Assembly (NCBI GenBank): GCA_964036295.1
Contig: OZ038462.1
Location: 36,471,180-36,535,179, forward strand
DNA from: Plumapathes pennacea
Taxonomy: Eukaryota > Cnidaria > Anthozoa > Antipatharia > Myriopathidae
DNA: 64,000 nt
Reading direction: 5' to 3'
The position numbers and the translations under genes were made by a program. Of this stretch, positions 25,379-35,556 are shown piece by piece. The notes below the pieces were generated by a model, which was not told the DNA's origin, searched no databases, and saw only the letters and a list, made by a program, of their open reading frames with translations. Numbering within the stretch: the first letter of the stretch is position 1; each line of letters opens with the position of its first letter.

Positions 25379-27221
25379 ATGAAACTGAACGTTTGTTATT
25401 GGTTGCTTAAGACTCTTTGTTTCCTGCTGCTTTATATATCTCAGCCGGCAAACACGTACCTTTCCAGCGCAGAAGAGGTAAGAGCAACTATTTTTATGAC
25501 TTCGTCCTTGCCTGAATTCTTGAACTACGCTCATCACTCACGCACCTCAAAGCGTCATGTAAACTGACGTTCACTCCTGTACTTAACCTGACAACAGCGC
25601 AAAATAGACCGTCTCGACCTCGCGAGTTGACCATTCAAGAAACAACAGGCCGAGTTAAAGAAAGCTCTGTTCAGCCTGGTGAGGCGAACCGACCCCTTGC
25701 CACATATGAGCGGGATCTGGAAGGGGTACTTTGACAGTTTAAAATTAACATTCTTTTAGTCCGTTATATAATTAGTGCAAGTCTTTTTTTTTTTTCAGTT
25801 GCACAGCCAAAAAAATCTCATCTGTCAGCACAGTCAATTCCGACTCGTTTCTCAGTTTTCAGACATTTGTAGTCGGTTCAAGCAAATCTCAGTTAGTCTG
25901 TTGACATTTGACCTGAAGCTTGTTTAACCCTACTACACACCCTGCGACTCGGCAACTTACCCTCCTTATCTAAAAAATTAGTCAAATTGCATGTTAGGTA
26001 AGGTGAGGAAGGATGAAGAAGGAATGAAGAAAGGAAGGGAGAACTGTGCATGCAAATCTAACGAAGGCAAAGCATATAAAGGAAGAGAAGGAGATAGAGA
26101 AAGAGACGGTGGAAGAGACGGCTTAGAATTTATCACAGGATTAGACCAGTAGACTCGTTGGAACGGACATGTGTAGGAATGGTCGAGGAGTTCAAATCCC
26201 TATGAACCGTTTTAGAGTAACGAACATGAGGCCAAGATGTGTCGCTGGTCATCTAACCTGCGATCAGGCCCTCCTTTCCCTCCCCGGTAGCGAATATAAT
26301 TGGCCGTGAGAGACTGGGGAGGGATCCCAGTCTCTCACGGCCAAATGTATGTTTCGTGTTTTTCTCCACCGGGAAGGGAAAGGAGGGCCTGATCGCAGGT
26401 TACTGGTCATTTGATGATGGCCACATCGCACCTGAAGCAGTATCAAACTGAAGTGTTACTTTCTTCATACATTTCTTCCAATCCATTCATTCAGTTGTTT
26501 CCTCGAACAGATCAGTGGTGAATGGGCAGACAAAAGAGAAAGCAGCGATACATACGCTCTACTGAACGGTATTCCCCGAAACACAATTTCTAGGAAGTTT
26601 CCCAGCTTTCTTTCCTACTACGCCAAGAAAGTCTCTCCAGACAAACTTGATGATGGAATCGCCCAGGCGCTCGAGCATCACATCGAGGCCATGGAGCCTC
26701 AGTTTCGGTCAGCATCTTTCTCCCAGTTATGGCATGCGCTAAAGCTTCCTTTGACGAACCTCTTTCGTCCAAAGGGCTTGGAAAAATTGTCTCAGGAACT
26801 CCAGGCATGCCTGCCAAAGAACACTGGGAGCACATACAGATTTCCAACTTATGTAGAAAGAATCAAAAGAGACCTTATAATTTGCAGGATTGGTAACATT
26901 CTGAATGCCGTCATGGTTACCGGAAGCGGGAACGGGAGCGGGACCGGAAGCGGGAGCGGGACCGGAAGTGATCTAGGCAGTGAACAGAGTTTTCCCCAGT
27001 TGTGGAGCTTGTTGAAAGAACCGCTGATGCACTGTCTCCTGATTTCGGGCCTTTCTGATATGATAGACGAGTTGGTGCCGTGTTTTCCGCGTTTTGAATT
27101 GGCGGGAATACAATACAAGTTGCCGAGCAGGATGTCGGACATAAAAAGAGACGTGGTGATTTGTAAAGTGGACGAAATTTTCAACGAGGTTTACAACAGA
27201 AACGCTTTAACAATCACTTGA
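25379..27221 (+). CDS. Unrecognised secreted protein with two tandem ~66-residue repeats and a Gly/Ser linker
   Basis: Two exons, 25379-25477 and 26511-27221, joined in phase 0 with a GT donor and AG acceptor, encode 269 residues. Residues 1-26 look like a signal peptide: Lys near the start, then the hydrophobic core LCFLLLYI. Repeat 1 is residues 103-167, starting FSQLWHALKLPL. Repeat 2 is 194-260, starting FPQLWSLLKEPL. Both share L-W, a G-L, a C-[LF]-P motif (C133, C224) and I-K-R-D-[LV]-[IV]-I-C-[RK]-[IV] (C158, C251), suggesting one disulfide per repeat. Residues 170-190 are a Gly/Ser/Thr linker encoded by a small minisatellite. AATAAA at 27379 lies 158 bp after the stop. The helical look and absence of known catalytic motifs give no function. 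I do not recognise the family; it may be lineage-specific. Confidence 0.8.
26254..26402. mobile_element. Compact inverted-repeat element in the intron of the secreted-protein gene
   Basis: TAACCTGCGATCAGGCCCTC at the left is repeated in inverse at the right end, with termini matching over about 31 bp. A second, internal palindrome at 26301-26344 is centred on GGGATCCC. The whole 149 bp could fold into one long hairpin. Confidence 0.8.
26920..26972 (+). repeat. In-frame coding minisatellite (Gly/Ser/Thr linker)
   Basis: Units of GGAAGCGGGA and GGGAGCGGGACC repeat within the coding exon and keep frame. They encode the flexible linker between the two repeats of the secreted protein. Length variation between alleles would be expected. 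Confidence 0.8.
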
Positions 27222-28191
27222 TGACAAATCGTAGCCGTAGCCCTTGAATACTGGTTAGATGCTCATTAGAATAATGCAGTCGTAGTTGAACAGTTTTGAA
27301 CCATTTTGACAAATTATGTACAGCACATAATTTATTTGTTTTGTAAAATGTGATGGTTCATACATTATTATGCTCAGTAATAAATGGAGTCTGAAGACGC
27401 GCCAAATTTACTAGTATTACGTACGTACCAATCACAATAACTTATAATAATTATAATTATTTTGCGTTAAATTGTTATTACATTTCTCGGCTAAGGTTGC
27501 TACGTTTTGACATTTTGACGTAAAAGCTGCTACACTTTGCCTTACTATTACACTTTGTGCCAGTTATTACACAAAACAAGAGAATTTGCCATACCGATTC
27601 GCACACAATATCAAATGATATTCTAAACATGAAACTGTAAGTACTAAAAAGTTACAAAGGAGCATACAAAATCTTTCCAAGAAAGCAGCGGTGCACTCTA
27701 AAACCACTACGAATGCATGGAAACTTGGGAACTACTAATTATGAATGCACGAGTGGTACGAGTCCATGCAAAGTCTGTTTACGCACAAACGCATTCTCCC
27801 ACTGGCAAACAAAACACCACTTACAATACAATAAGAGTATTCGAGCCAATCAGCACCCGAAAGCACAATCGCTATTATAACATATTCCCTTACGACACTG
27901 TACTGTTCGTGTTTATCAAAACGTGTCGGCCATATTGGATTTGTTGGTTGTTATGTTTCTAATGCTGAAAATACTACAAGAAAGGGCCTCAAAATGAAAG
28001 CATTTGATTGCCTTCATAATTTTTTTTAGAAAATGGAGGGACACTGTACTAAATGCATCGAAACTCGTATACACTGACACGATTCTCTTCACGATATTCA
28101 AACGTGCGCGCAAGTGATCACGGGATTTCATTCTGGTTACGCAAAACCAAGCGTCTAGTCCCATTTCATATCACATCCTCTGTCTATATCG
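27222..28191. other. Convergent 3' flanks of the secreted-protein and DHHC genes
   Basis: A candidate polyadenylation signal AATAAA sits at 27379-27384 for the plus-strand gene. The rest is A/T-rich, with no exon or repeat I can define. The right part should hold the 3' UTR of the minus-strand DHHC gene. Confidence 0.45.
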
Positions 28192-30234
28192 TCACACGTT
28201 GTACATGTGGCTTCGTTTTTTCTCCAAGGGTTGGATCCAGTGAAAGAACTCCAGGAAGTTTTTTACACACCCTCGATCGAAAGGATTGAGGAAAATCCCT
28301 GACGGCCCTTTCAAGTACGAGTATCGTCTCCTGTTGATTTTCTCGTTTGTTGTAATGTTGATACTAATCTGGCTCACCTGTGTATGAAAATTACAGCATC
28401 GCTGCCTCAGAAACCTGCAGTCAATCCTTTGCTGCATGTACGTACTTTGTGTTTTTTATATATTTTGTTCAATTTTGTATCATTTTATCTTTCTACCTTG
28501 TTTGTTCCATTAATAGTTTCTTTTGATATTAATTAGTTTGCTGTTTTTTTTTACCATTACTTTTGCTCCGCTTTTGTCTGCTTTGTAATACTATTTTGTT
28601 GGCTTCGTTTGGCTTGTTTGATTCATTATGGTTTTGTGGTTTTTGCCTTGCTTTGTTTTGGTGTTGTTTTGGTGTTGTTTGTTCTGTTGTTAGTTTAGTT
28701 TGGTTTGGTTTAGCCTGTTTTGCTTTTTATTGTTTGACAGGTTGGTTATATAGTACTTTTACTGACCTGAAATATCGTCAGCGCGGACATCATGAGCGCC
28801 ACCACAATGAACTCCAGCATAGCGATGAGAAAGATCCAGCTAAACCCATTCAAGCGCAACATGACAACGCAGAAGAACAGCGTGAAGTAAGAACCTATGG
28901 TCACGAACAACGTGAAGAGAAAGAAGAACCCCCTGTTGGGAAACAACACAAGTCGCACCTTTAAAAAAAACTTCTCAAACCCTGTATACGCGACATTCCA
29001 CCCCGTCCTTTAACAACAACAACAACAACAACAATAACAACTTTTTTTATTTACTCCTTTGACAAAAACATATTTAAAATGATATCTATAATGATTTCTG
29101 GGTAATGGCCGCCTAACATAACCTTGGAAGGTTAAAAATGCCAGGTGGTCAGATTAAATATTTTGTTTACATATTTCGGTCGGGTACACATTTACATACA
29201 CTACATATAAGCACATATACAAACACATTTAACTACCGTAACCCATAAAATAATCCAAATATGCATTTTAATTAAGAATTTCCTATAGTACGATTTACTT
29301 TCTACCATTATTGGCAAACTTTTCCTCCTCAATTATGAGAATTTTCAGAAAAATTTACCACCCCGGCATCAGGATTTTTTTCAAAAATTTTTACCACTCG
29401 GCACCAGGAATTTATTTCTGTAACTTTCGCCACCTCCGCATCAAGAATTGTTTTCAGAACTTTCAGCACCTCGGCAATCACCCAAATTTTCCTTAAATTT
29501 TCACAGCACTGCATCATCCAAATTTCTTCACTCTCCCCCTAGCGGGCTGCCACCCCAGATAAACTGCGCCCCAAGAAAGACCATGCGTAGAATATACTGT
29601 ATATCATGCTATTTCCCTTTCGAAATACTGGAATTTCCGGATAGAAGCAATCCCTTGGCCTGGAAACGTGACTGAATACAGGACTTTCAGTGAGCACTAG
29701 AGGTACACACCTGTTGTGAAATCCAACACAGTTGTTAATGTAAGGACAGTGGTGATCAAACTGCATCACGCATCGGTTGCACGTGCGACAGTGCTTGCAT
29801 CGAGTGGGTCGCACGAGTCTGCACGTGTGACAGAGATTCTCCAAAGGATTCTGACCAGTCTGAGTTTGCCACTCCCCATAAAACTGTACCTGTAAGTGAA
29901 AAAGCAAGATTTAAAGTTGCTCGGATTTTTCTCAAACTATTCGCTCGGCTTCATCAGAGATTTGTGCTTTATTCATGTGTGACCTCAACAAGAAAATGAT
30001 AGAAGCTATCTTCTAGATAAAAAGGACGCGTGTCTTCTTCGGTGGGTCACAAACTTAATACATTCGTTATCGTTGCCGCTGTGGTTAAGATTGTTCTTGT
30101 TAATGGAATGGTGATGGCAATAACCTGATAATGACGATAGCGCTCAGTTCTGGGTGTTGATGACAGCAGCAGAAAATATACATGTTCATGGCGATGATGG
30201 TGATGGGGATGATGATAACGACGACGACGATGAC

Positions 30235-30266
<32 letters not shown>

Positions 30267-33200
30267 CGATGATGACGACGATGACGATGATGACGATGAT
30301 GACAATGATGACGATGATGACGATGATGATGATGATGATGATAATGATGATGGTGATGATGATGGCAACAGTGATGTCATAGAAAAGAGTTTTATATAAA
30401 ACCACTACCTGTTTTAAAGCCATGTCATACTCTGGCGTGTTGCAGGGCAAGAAGCCTGGATCCCGAGAATTGGCATAGTACAATGAAAGCCACATAAATA
30501 CATTGGTGAGAGCAAACCAGAAATGAACACCACTAGCAAATCCCCATGTGGCAGGCAAGACCTGTTAAGGCAACAAATAATATATGTATATATGAAATAT
30601 GATGCACACATGTAAATAGACACACACTTACACCAGAGACAATCTGAGAGACAGGCAGAAAGAAGGAAGAAAAGGAAAGGATGTAAAGAAGAGGAGAAAG
30701 AGACATAGATGGACACTCAGAAACAGAAACAGAAAAACAGAGAAATTGACAGACACATTTTACAAAAATAACACAGAGAAATAAAGACACAAACAAAAAT
30801 AGAAAGAGAGAAATGGAACAAAACTAGATTTAAAAATAGATAAAAAGGTACACAGGGAGAACAAGAAACAGTGAAAGAGACTGTATGTTGTTGTTTCCTG
30901 TTTTATGTTTCAAGGCCATCCTTGCTACATCTTTCACCCACCTTACAAAATAATATCTATTGACACCTACTGTACACTGCACAGCTGAAGAAGCCAGTAA
31001 CATGCTCTTCACATACTTACATAAAAGAAGTACACTGGATAACCCCAAAGAAAGAGATTTGCAAGAAGGAAAAGGATAGGTCCCTTTGATCGCCCTGGTG
31101 GTCCAAACACAATGTCTCTACAATGTGAAGACACATCAATAAGGTGAGTATCTAATGCAGAGGAGCATAATTTTGTAACTATTTGGTATTTTTGCAAAAC
31201 TGAATACTTACGTTAATTTGCAGCCCCAACGATTCATTTTGTTCTGAAGAAAATGAATAACGTCCTTGTGATCGCGTCCAACAGCCAACAGTAATGGAGT
31301 CTTATTATTACTGTCAACAGCATTAAGCACAACATCCTGTGGGAAAACAGGAATCGACAAAAATACCACTGAATATAGAAGGAAACCCTGGCTGTCGAGA
31401 CAAATTGCCATATCGTTTGCAAAATAGGGCCACTTACGGTTCAACCACTCAGCCTGCATGGTTTTGCCCAGGTTGAGAATCTTAGCTAATATCTTGCCAA
31501 GATTTTGTAGGATCCCTCTGTGGCAGGATCTTACATGATCTTGGAAAGATCTAAATAATCTTGACAGGATCTTGCATGATATTTCAAGATCTTACAGGAT
31601 CTTGGCAGACGTTACATCATCTTGCCAAGATGTTTAGCCAGGGTATTTTTGTATAACATTGCATTACAATCAATGAAACAATTCCACCTCCACTTTGCTC
31701 TCCAAGTTTGAATGTAAAGTATTCCACCAGAATATCGCAACCTTGAAACAACTGCACTCAAGTGTGAAAACGGTTATCCTGAACTTGATGTAGATGACAG
31801 TGTACCGTAGTATAGGACCTACCCACCCACCCACCCACCCACCCTTACCATGTCAACAATGTGTTCCACTGTGGTAAGATCTCCACTCAGTGCAGCGAGA
31901 TGAAGAGGTGTCTAAAAATCAAATAAATGAGCAGCATTAGATTGCAAAAAACTGAGCTTAAATATGTTGTAGGGTATCATAAATCAATATTAAAACCCCA
32001 ATATAAATGTTGCCTAGGATGCTTCTACATTTTGTACTTCTGATAGAGCTAGAGCATATAGTTTGTACCATAATTAATTTGATCAGGGGTTGATATTTTC
32101 ATATCAATAATTGTCACGCAATTAGATAGAAAATATGCAAGTTGTAACCATGTTTAAACACATACTTTGTGTTTTAGACAATTTAGAAAAATTATGCTTG
32201 GGTAGGCTGCAAATGAACATATCTTTGCAATGACAAATTGAAAGGTTGCAAAAATAGCCAGGAAAAAAAGGGGCTTTGATAGAATTTTAACCCAATTTAT
32301 ACCCACCACATGATGAAAAGTAAATGATTCATATAATATTATCATAAAGCAAAATAATAAATACATAAATATAAGTAAATGTAATTATATTATCCATGTG
32401 CGGCAGTTACAAAACACATCATTTTCTGTTGAAAAACTAAGAGTCATACCTGACCAAATCTGTCTTTTTGCTTTGGGTCAAAACCAGAATAGAGCAACAG
32501 CTGAACAAGTTCACTGTGACCTACAAGGGAGAAATAACTTCCTATAAATATAAATCCACTGTCAAAGGCATACTAATACAAAGAGGTTATTACACGGGAA
32601 GGAGTGCAATACGGCGGAGTATTTTTACGAGTCGGTTTTATTTTTTCGAGCCTGCTTCAGGCGAGAAAAAATAAAACTGACGAGTAAAAATACAGCCGTA
32701 TTGCACGACTTTTTGTGTAATAAATTGTTTGTTTACACGACAAACGAAGCAGGGCATACATTCTCGCCGCGTGCAAAATGGAACAAAAAAATGACGCGTT
32801 CGTAAACTTTGCTTGCGAAAACTGATCACGTAAGCTAATAAACCAGTTGATCTGGTTCCTGACGAGTGCAATACGCTCCCATCTTTGCACTCGTTTTGGC
32901 CCGTATTTGCACTTGAAAATGTGAAGTCGTGTAATAATGTATCTTCAGTAACAACCACGACTCACAAGGGCTAACACAGATACAGTGTGGTTGAAACAGA
33001 GCAAGTTGTCTGGAAAACATATGACAGGAAAGTCTGGCAATGCAGGCTAGCTGTGGACATGCAGTCATCATGCCATGCTCAACAAATGTCCATACAAACA
33101 AATACCTAATAATAGCTGAATGGTTACATAGAGTAGAAACCCACTCGCTCAAACTCAGTTAACTTGAACTCCGCTATAACCCCGCTATCTCAAACTGAAA

Positions 33201-35448
33201 CCCATTTCCCTTGGACTTCCCTTTTAGTCATTTACTATCGGCTAACTTGAACTCCCGCTAACTCAAACTACTTCTTGTTTCCCTTGGAAGTTCGAATTAG
33301 CAGGGTTCTATGTACAGTACATAATTTTATTTAACTTTAATCACTTAAAATAACCAAAAACAATACAGTTATTAACCTTTAAAACATGCCCAATGCAGAG
33401 CATTGTCTCCCTCATTGTCTGTCAAGAACACTTTAGCTCCTTTCCCTATCAAGTAGCCAGCAAGCATGGCCTTGCCGTACTGTGCTGCTATGATCAGTGG
33501 TGTACAACCTTTGTTGTCAGTTGAATCAATTGAGGCACCATTTTGCAGCAACAGATCAACAGCTAAGATGTGCCCATTCACACAAGCCCAGTGGATTGGG
33601 TAGGGTCCATAGTCTGTCTTGCTCTGCCTGTTGATATCCGCCCCACAGTTGATGAAGAACTTGATTAGTTCTGTGTAACCACCCAGTGCCGCCCATTGAG
33701 TTGGCGTGTGTCCATGACTGTCATGCTCATTGATTATCTTCACTCCATACTTGCTCACTAGTTCTCTGCATGTCTTGATGTCTCTAAGATGGAACAGAAC
33801 ATTGCAATGGGTTACTGTACATTTTTTTTACAACTGCATGCATGTACTTCTATCATTTCCAAGTTCATAATTTGCAAAAAAAGTTTTTGTGAGCACCAAG
33901 GGTGCAAGCCACTTGTAGGGGGTCTGGGGGCATGGTCTTGCAGGAAATTATTAAAAATGCCATTTCCTGCAATTTTCCAGGGGACATTTCCCATGAAAAT
34001 GGGGTGTCTAGAAAACTAAGACCTCAGACCTCAGACCTAGAAAACTCAGACCCCCCAAAATACGCTAAACGATTCGACCATTCCTTCTCGTAATTGCTTT
34101 AACCAGAAGCTGCTCAAGCGAGTTAAAGCAATTACGAGAAGGAATGGTCGAATTGTTTAGCGTATTTTGGGGGGGTCTGAGTTTTCCAGATGTGGAAAAC
34201 TAAGACCCTGCCGAATGTTTGCGAAATGGCTAAAAATACTGCATTGTTTGATGTCTCGCTCGAGCAGCTTCCGGTTAAAGCAATTACAAGAAGGAATGGT
34301 CGAATCGCTTAGCGTATTTTGGGGGGTCTGAGTTTTCCAGATGTGGAAAACTAAGACGCTGCCGAATGTTTGCGAAATGGCTAAAAATACTGCATTGTTT
34401 GATGTCTCGCTTGAGCAGCTTCCGGTTAGCAATTACGAGAAGGAATGGTCGAATCGTTTAGCGTATTTTGGGGGGTCTGAGTTTTCCACATCTGGAAAAC
34501 TAAGACCCTGCTGAATGTTTGCGAAATGGCTAAAAATACCGCATTGTTTGATGTCTCACTCGAGCAGCTTCCGGTTAAAGTAATTACGAGAAGGAATGGT
34601 CGAATTGTTTAGCATATTTTGGGGGATCTGAGTTTTCTAGGTCTGAGGTCTGAGGTCTTAGTTTTCTAGACACCCCATGAAAATGTACATCTGTGCCTAC
34701 ATGGCTACTAATATATGCTTTCACAAATGATAGTTATGCCTTTGAATTTTTGTGAACATTGTATTCATCCTGCAACATACACAACACTTTATTGACGCTG
34801 GCCACTGTTTGACAAACCAGATAAAATATACATGTCATTTTTCGACACCAGAAAAAAAATCGATGAAGTCCTCCGATCCCATATAGCAAAGTATGGTACA
34901 ATAAAAAGAACCAAATCAAAATGATACATTTCCAGCTGTATTGTGTATAAATTTCCGGTTATTGTAGATTAAAATTGCAAGATTCGTCTTGTATAATTTA
35001 TGGTGGGCATCATCGTAAATACCGCGTATAACGTGTATAGGAAAACGATTCTTTTTATTAATTTATGGCGTTGGCGTCAAGATAATTTATAGCAAACACT
35101 AAATAAATTAGTGTCCTCTAAAACGTGGTGTTATACATTTCCAATACTAGGTGCGTTGATACAGTGGGGGTAGTACAGTAGATTGTTTGAAATATTCTGC
35201 TGTAACTTAATATTATTACCGTTCATCAAGAGGGATTGCGGAATTCTTCATATTTTCATGGCATCAAACAGTGCTAAAAATGCACTTTCATGCTCGCGCA
35301 TTAAATGCGACAACAAACATCAAGGTAGTTAGTCACTCTAACAGTCCTGCTACACATACCCTATTTGTGAAGCGTTAATAATTTCGCTTTCCTTGCTCTT
35401 TTCGGGCTGTTTGCAGCAATTTTTCCCATCGTGTGCATGGTCAGCCAT
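28192..35448 (-). CDS. Ankyrin-repeat DHHC palmitoyltransferase (ZDHHC17/ZDHHC13-like, short form)
   Basis: Exons in transcript order: 35360-35448, 33377-33783, 32450-32520, 31849-31911, 31212-31336, 31021-31117, 30409-30561, 29711-29889, 28767-28932, 28192-28377. They sum to 1536 nt in consistent phase, 511 residues. Residues 30-255 carry about six ankyrin repeats ([39 protein letters not shown] and so on). Two membrane segments follow (about 265-330), then the Cys-rich domain (CHTC at 355-358) with the catalytic DHHC at 380-383. Two more membrane segments follow, and a C-terminal tail with the TTxE motif at 459-462. It should transfer palmitate to cysteines of client proteins at Golgi or endosomal membranes, the ankyrin repeats choosing clients. 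It is about 110 residues shorter than vertebrate ZDHHC17/13, and I see four rather than six membrane segments, so it may be a separate ankyrin-DHHC subfamily. It is head to head with TMEM175. Confidence 0.92.
28440..28745. other. T/G-rich low-complexity intron sequence
   Basis: The intron between the last two DHHC exons is dominated by TTTTG and GTTTTG on the plus strand. The open plus-strand frame across it partly overlaps exon 9 in antisense and is not a gene. Confidence 0.6.
29008..29042. repeat. (AAC)n microsatellite
   Basis: About ten AAC/AAT triplets in a DHHC-gene intron. Confidence 0.85.
30191..30364. repeat. (GAT/GAC)n microsatellite, about 58 units
   Basis: Nearly pure GAT and GAC triplets fill about 174 bp of an intron of the DHHC gene, just inside the exon at 30409-30561. 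It yields open frames of poly-Asp, poly-Met/Thr and poly-Ser, which are artefacts. Confidence 0.95.
31467..31640. repeat. Degenerate CAAGATCTTG repeat
   Basis: ATCTTG and its inverse CAAGAT recur about twelve times (for example TCTTGCCAAGAT), giving many small palindromes. It lies in the intron between the exons ending at 31336 and starting at 31849. Confidence 0.65.
31819..31844. repeat. (ACCC)n microsatellite
   Basis: About six ACCC units directly beside the splice donor of the DHHC exon at 31849-31911 (minus strand). They make the intron start G-rich in the transcript. Confidence 0.85.
32587..32723. mobile_element. Inverted-repeat hairpin element with TTATTACACG ends
   Basis: TTATTACACG at 32587 is repeated in inverse as TGTGTAATAA at 32714-32723, and inner arms (GTGCAATACGGC, TTTTTACGAGTC, GGTTTTATTTTTTCG) also pair. 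A further CGTGTAATAA at about 32930 may mark the end of a longer, ~350-bp element. Confidence 0.7.
33125..33314. mobile_element. Pogo-like MITE (TAGAACCCTGCTAA family)
   Basis: TACATAGA at the left is inverted as CTATGTA at the right. The inner left sequence GAAACCC corresponds to GGGTTC on the right. The interior repeats CTAACTTGAACTC units. A related diverged copy is at 48340-48505. Confidence 0.65.
34002..34675. mobile_element. Mutator-like foldback element with 10-bp target-site duplication
   Basis: CATGAAAATG occurs directly on both sides (33992-34001 and 34676-34685), a 10-bp duplication. The element starts GGGTGTCTAGAAAACTAAG and ends with its inverse. The terminal inverted repeats match over about 120 bp with few mismatches. 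Between them, a unit of about 150-156 bp with GCAATTACGAGAAGGAATGG is repeated in tandem. It has no coding capacity. The 9-10 bp duplication plus long TIRs fits non-autonomous Mutator-like elements. It lies in intron 1 of the DHHC gene. Confidence 0.85.
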
Positions 35449-35556
35449 CTTGAGGTACATTCGCCAAACCCTCGATGAATTATCGGAAGTTCCGATTGTT
35501 TTCCGAATAGGTTACGGAGTTTGACACATGCCTCTCACATGACTTTTCTGGAAAAC
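35449..35556. promoter_or_regulatory. Shared divergent promoter of the DHHC gene and TMEM175
   Basis: Only about 108 bp separate the DHHC start codon (35448, minus) from the preferred TMEM175 start (35557, plus), so both 5' UTRs and core promoters must overlap. TCGGAAGTTCCGA at 35483-35495 holds an ETS-type CGGAAGT core in a near-palindrome. No TATA box is seen. Confidence 0.6.

Noticed and set aside
28563..28964. 133-codon plus-strand frame
   Set aside because: It is T/G-rich intron sequence plus the antisense of the DHHC exon at 28767-28932.
30154..30399. Open frames encoding poly-Asp, poly-Met/Thr and poly-Ser
   Set aside because: All derive from the GAT/GAC microsatellite in an intron of the DHHC gene.
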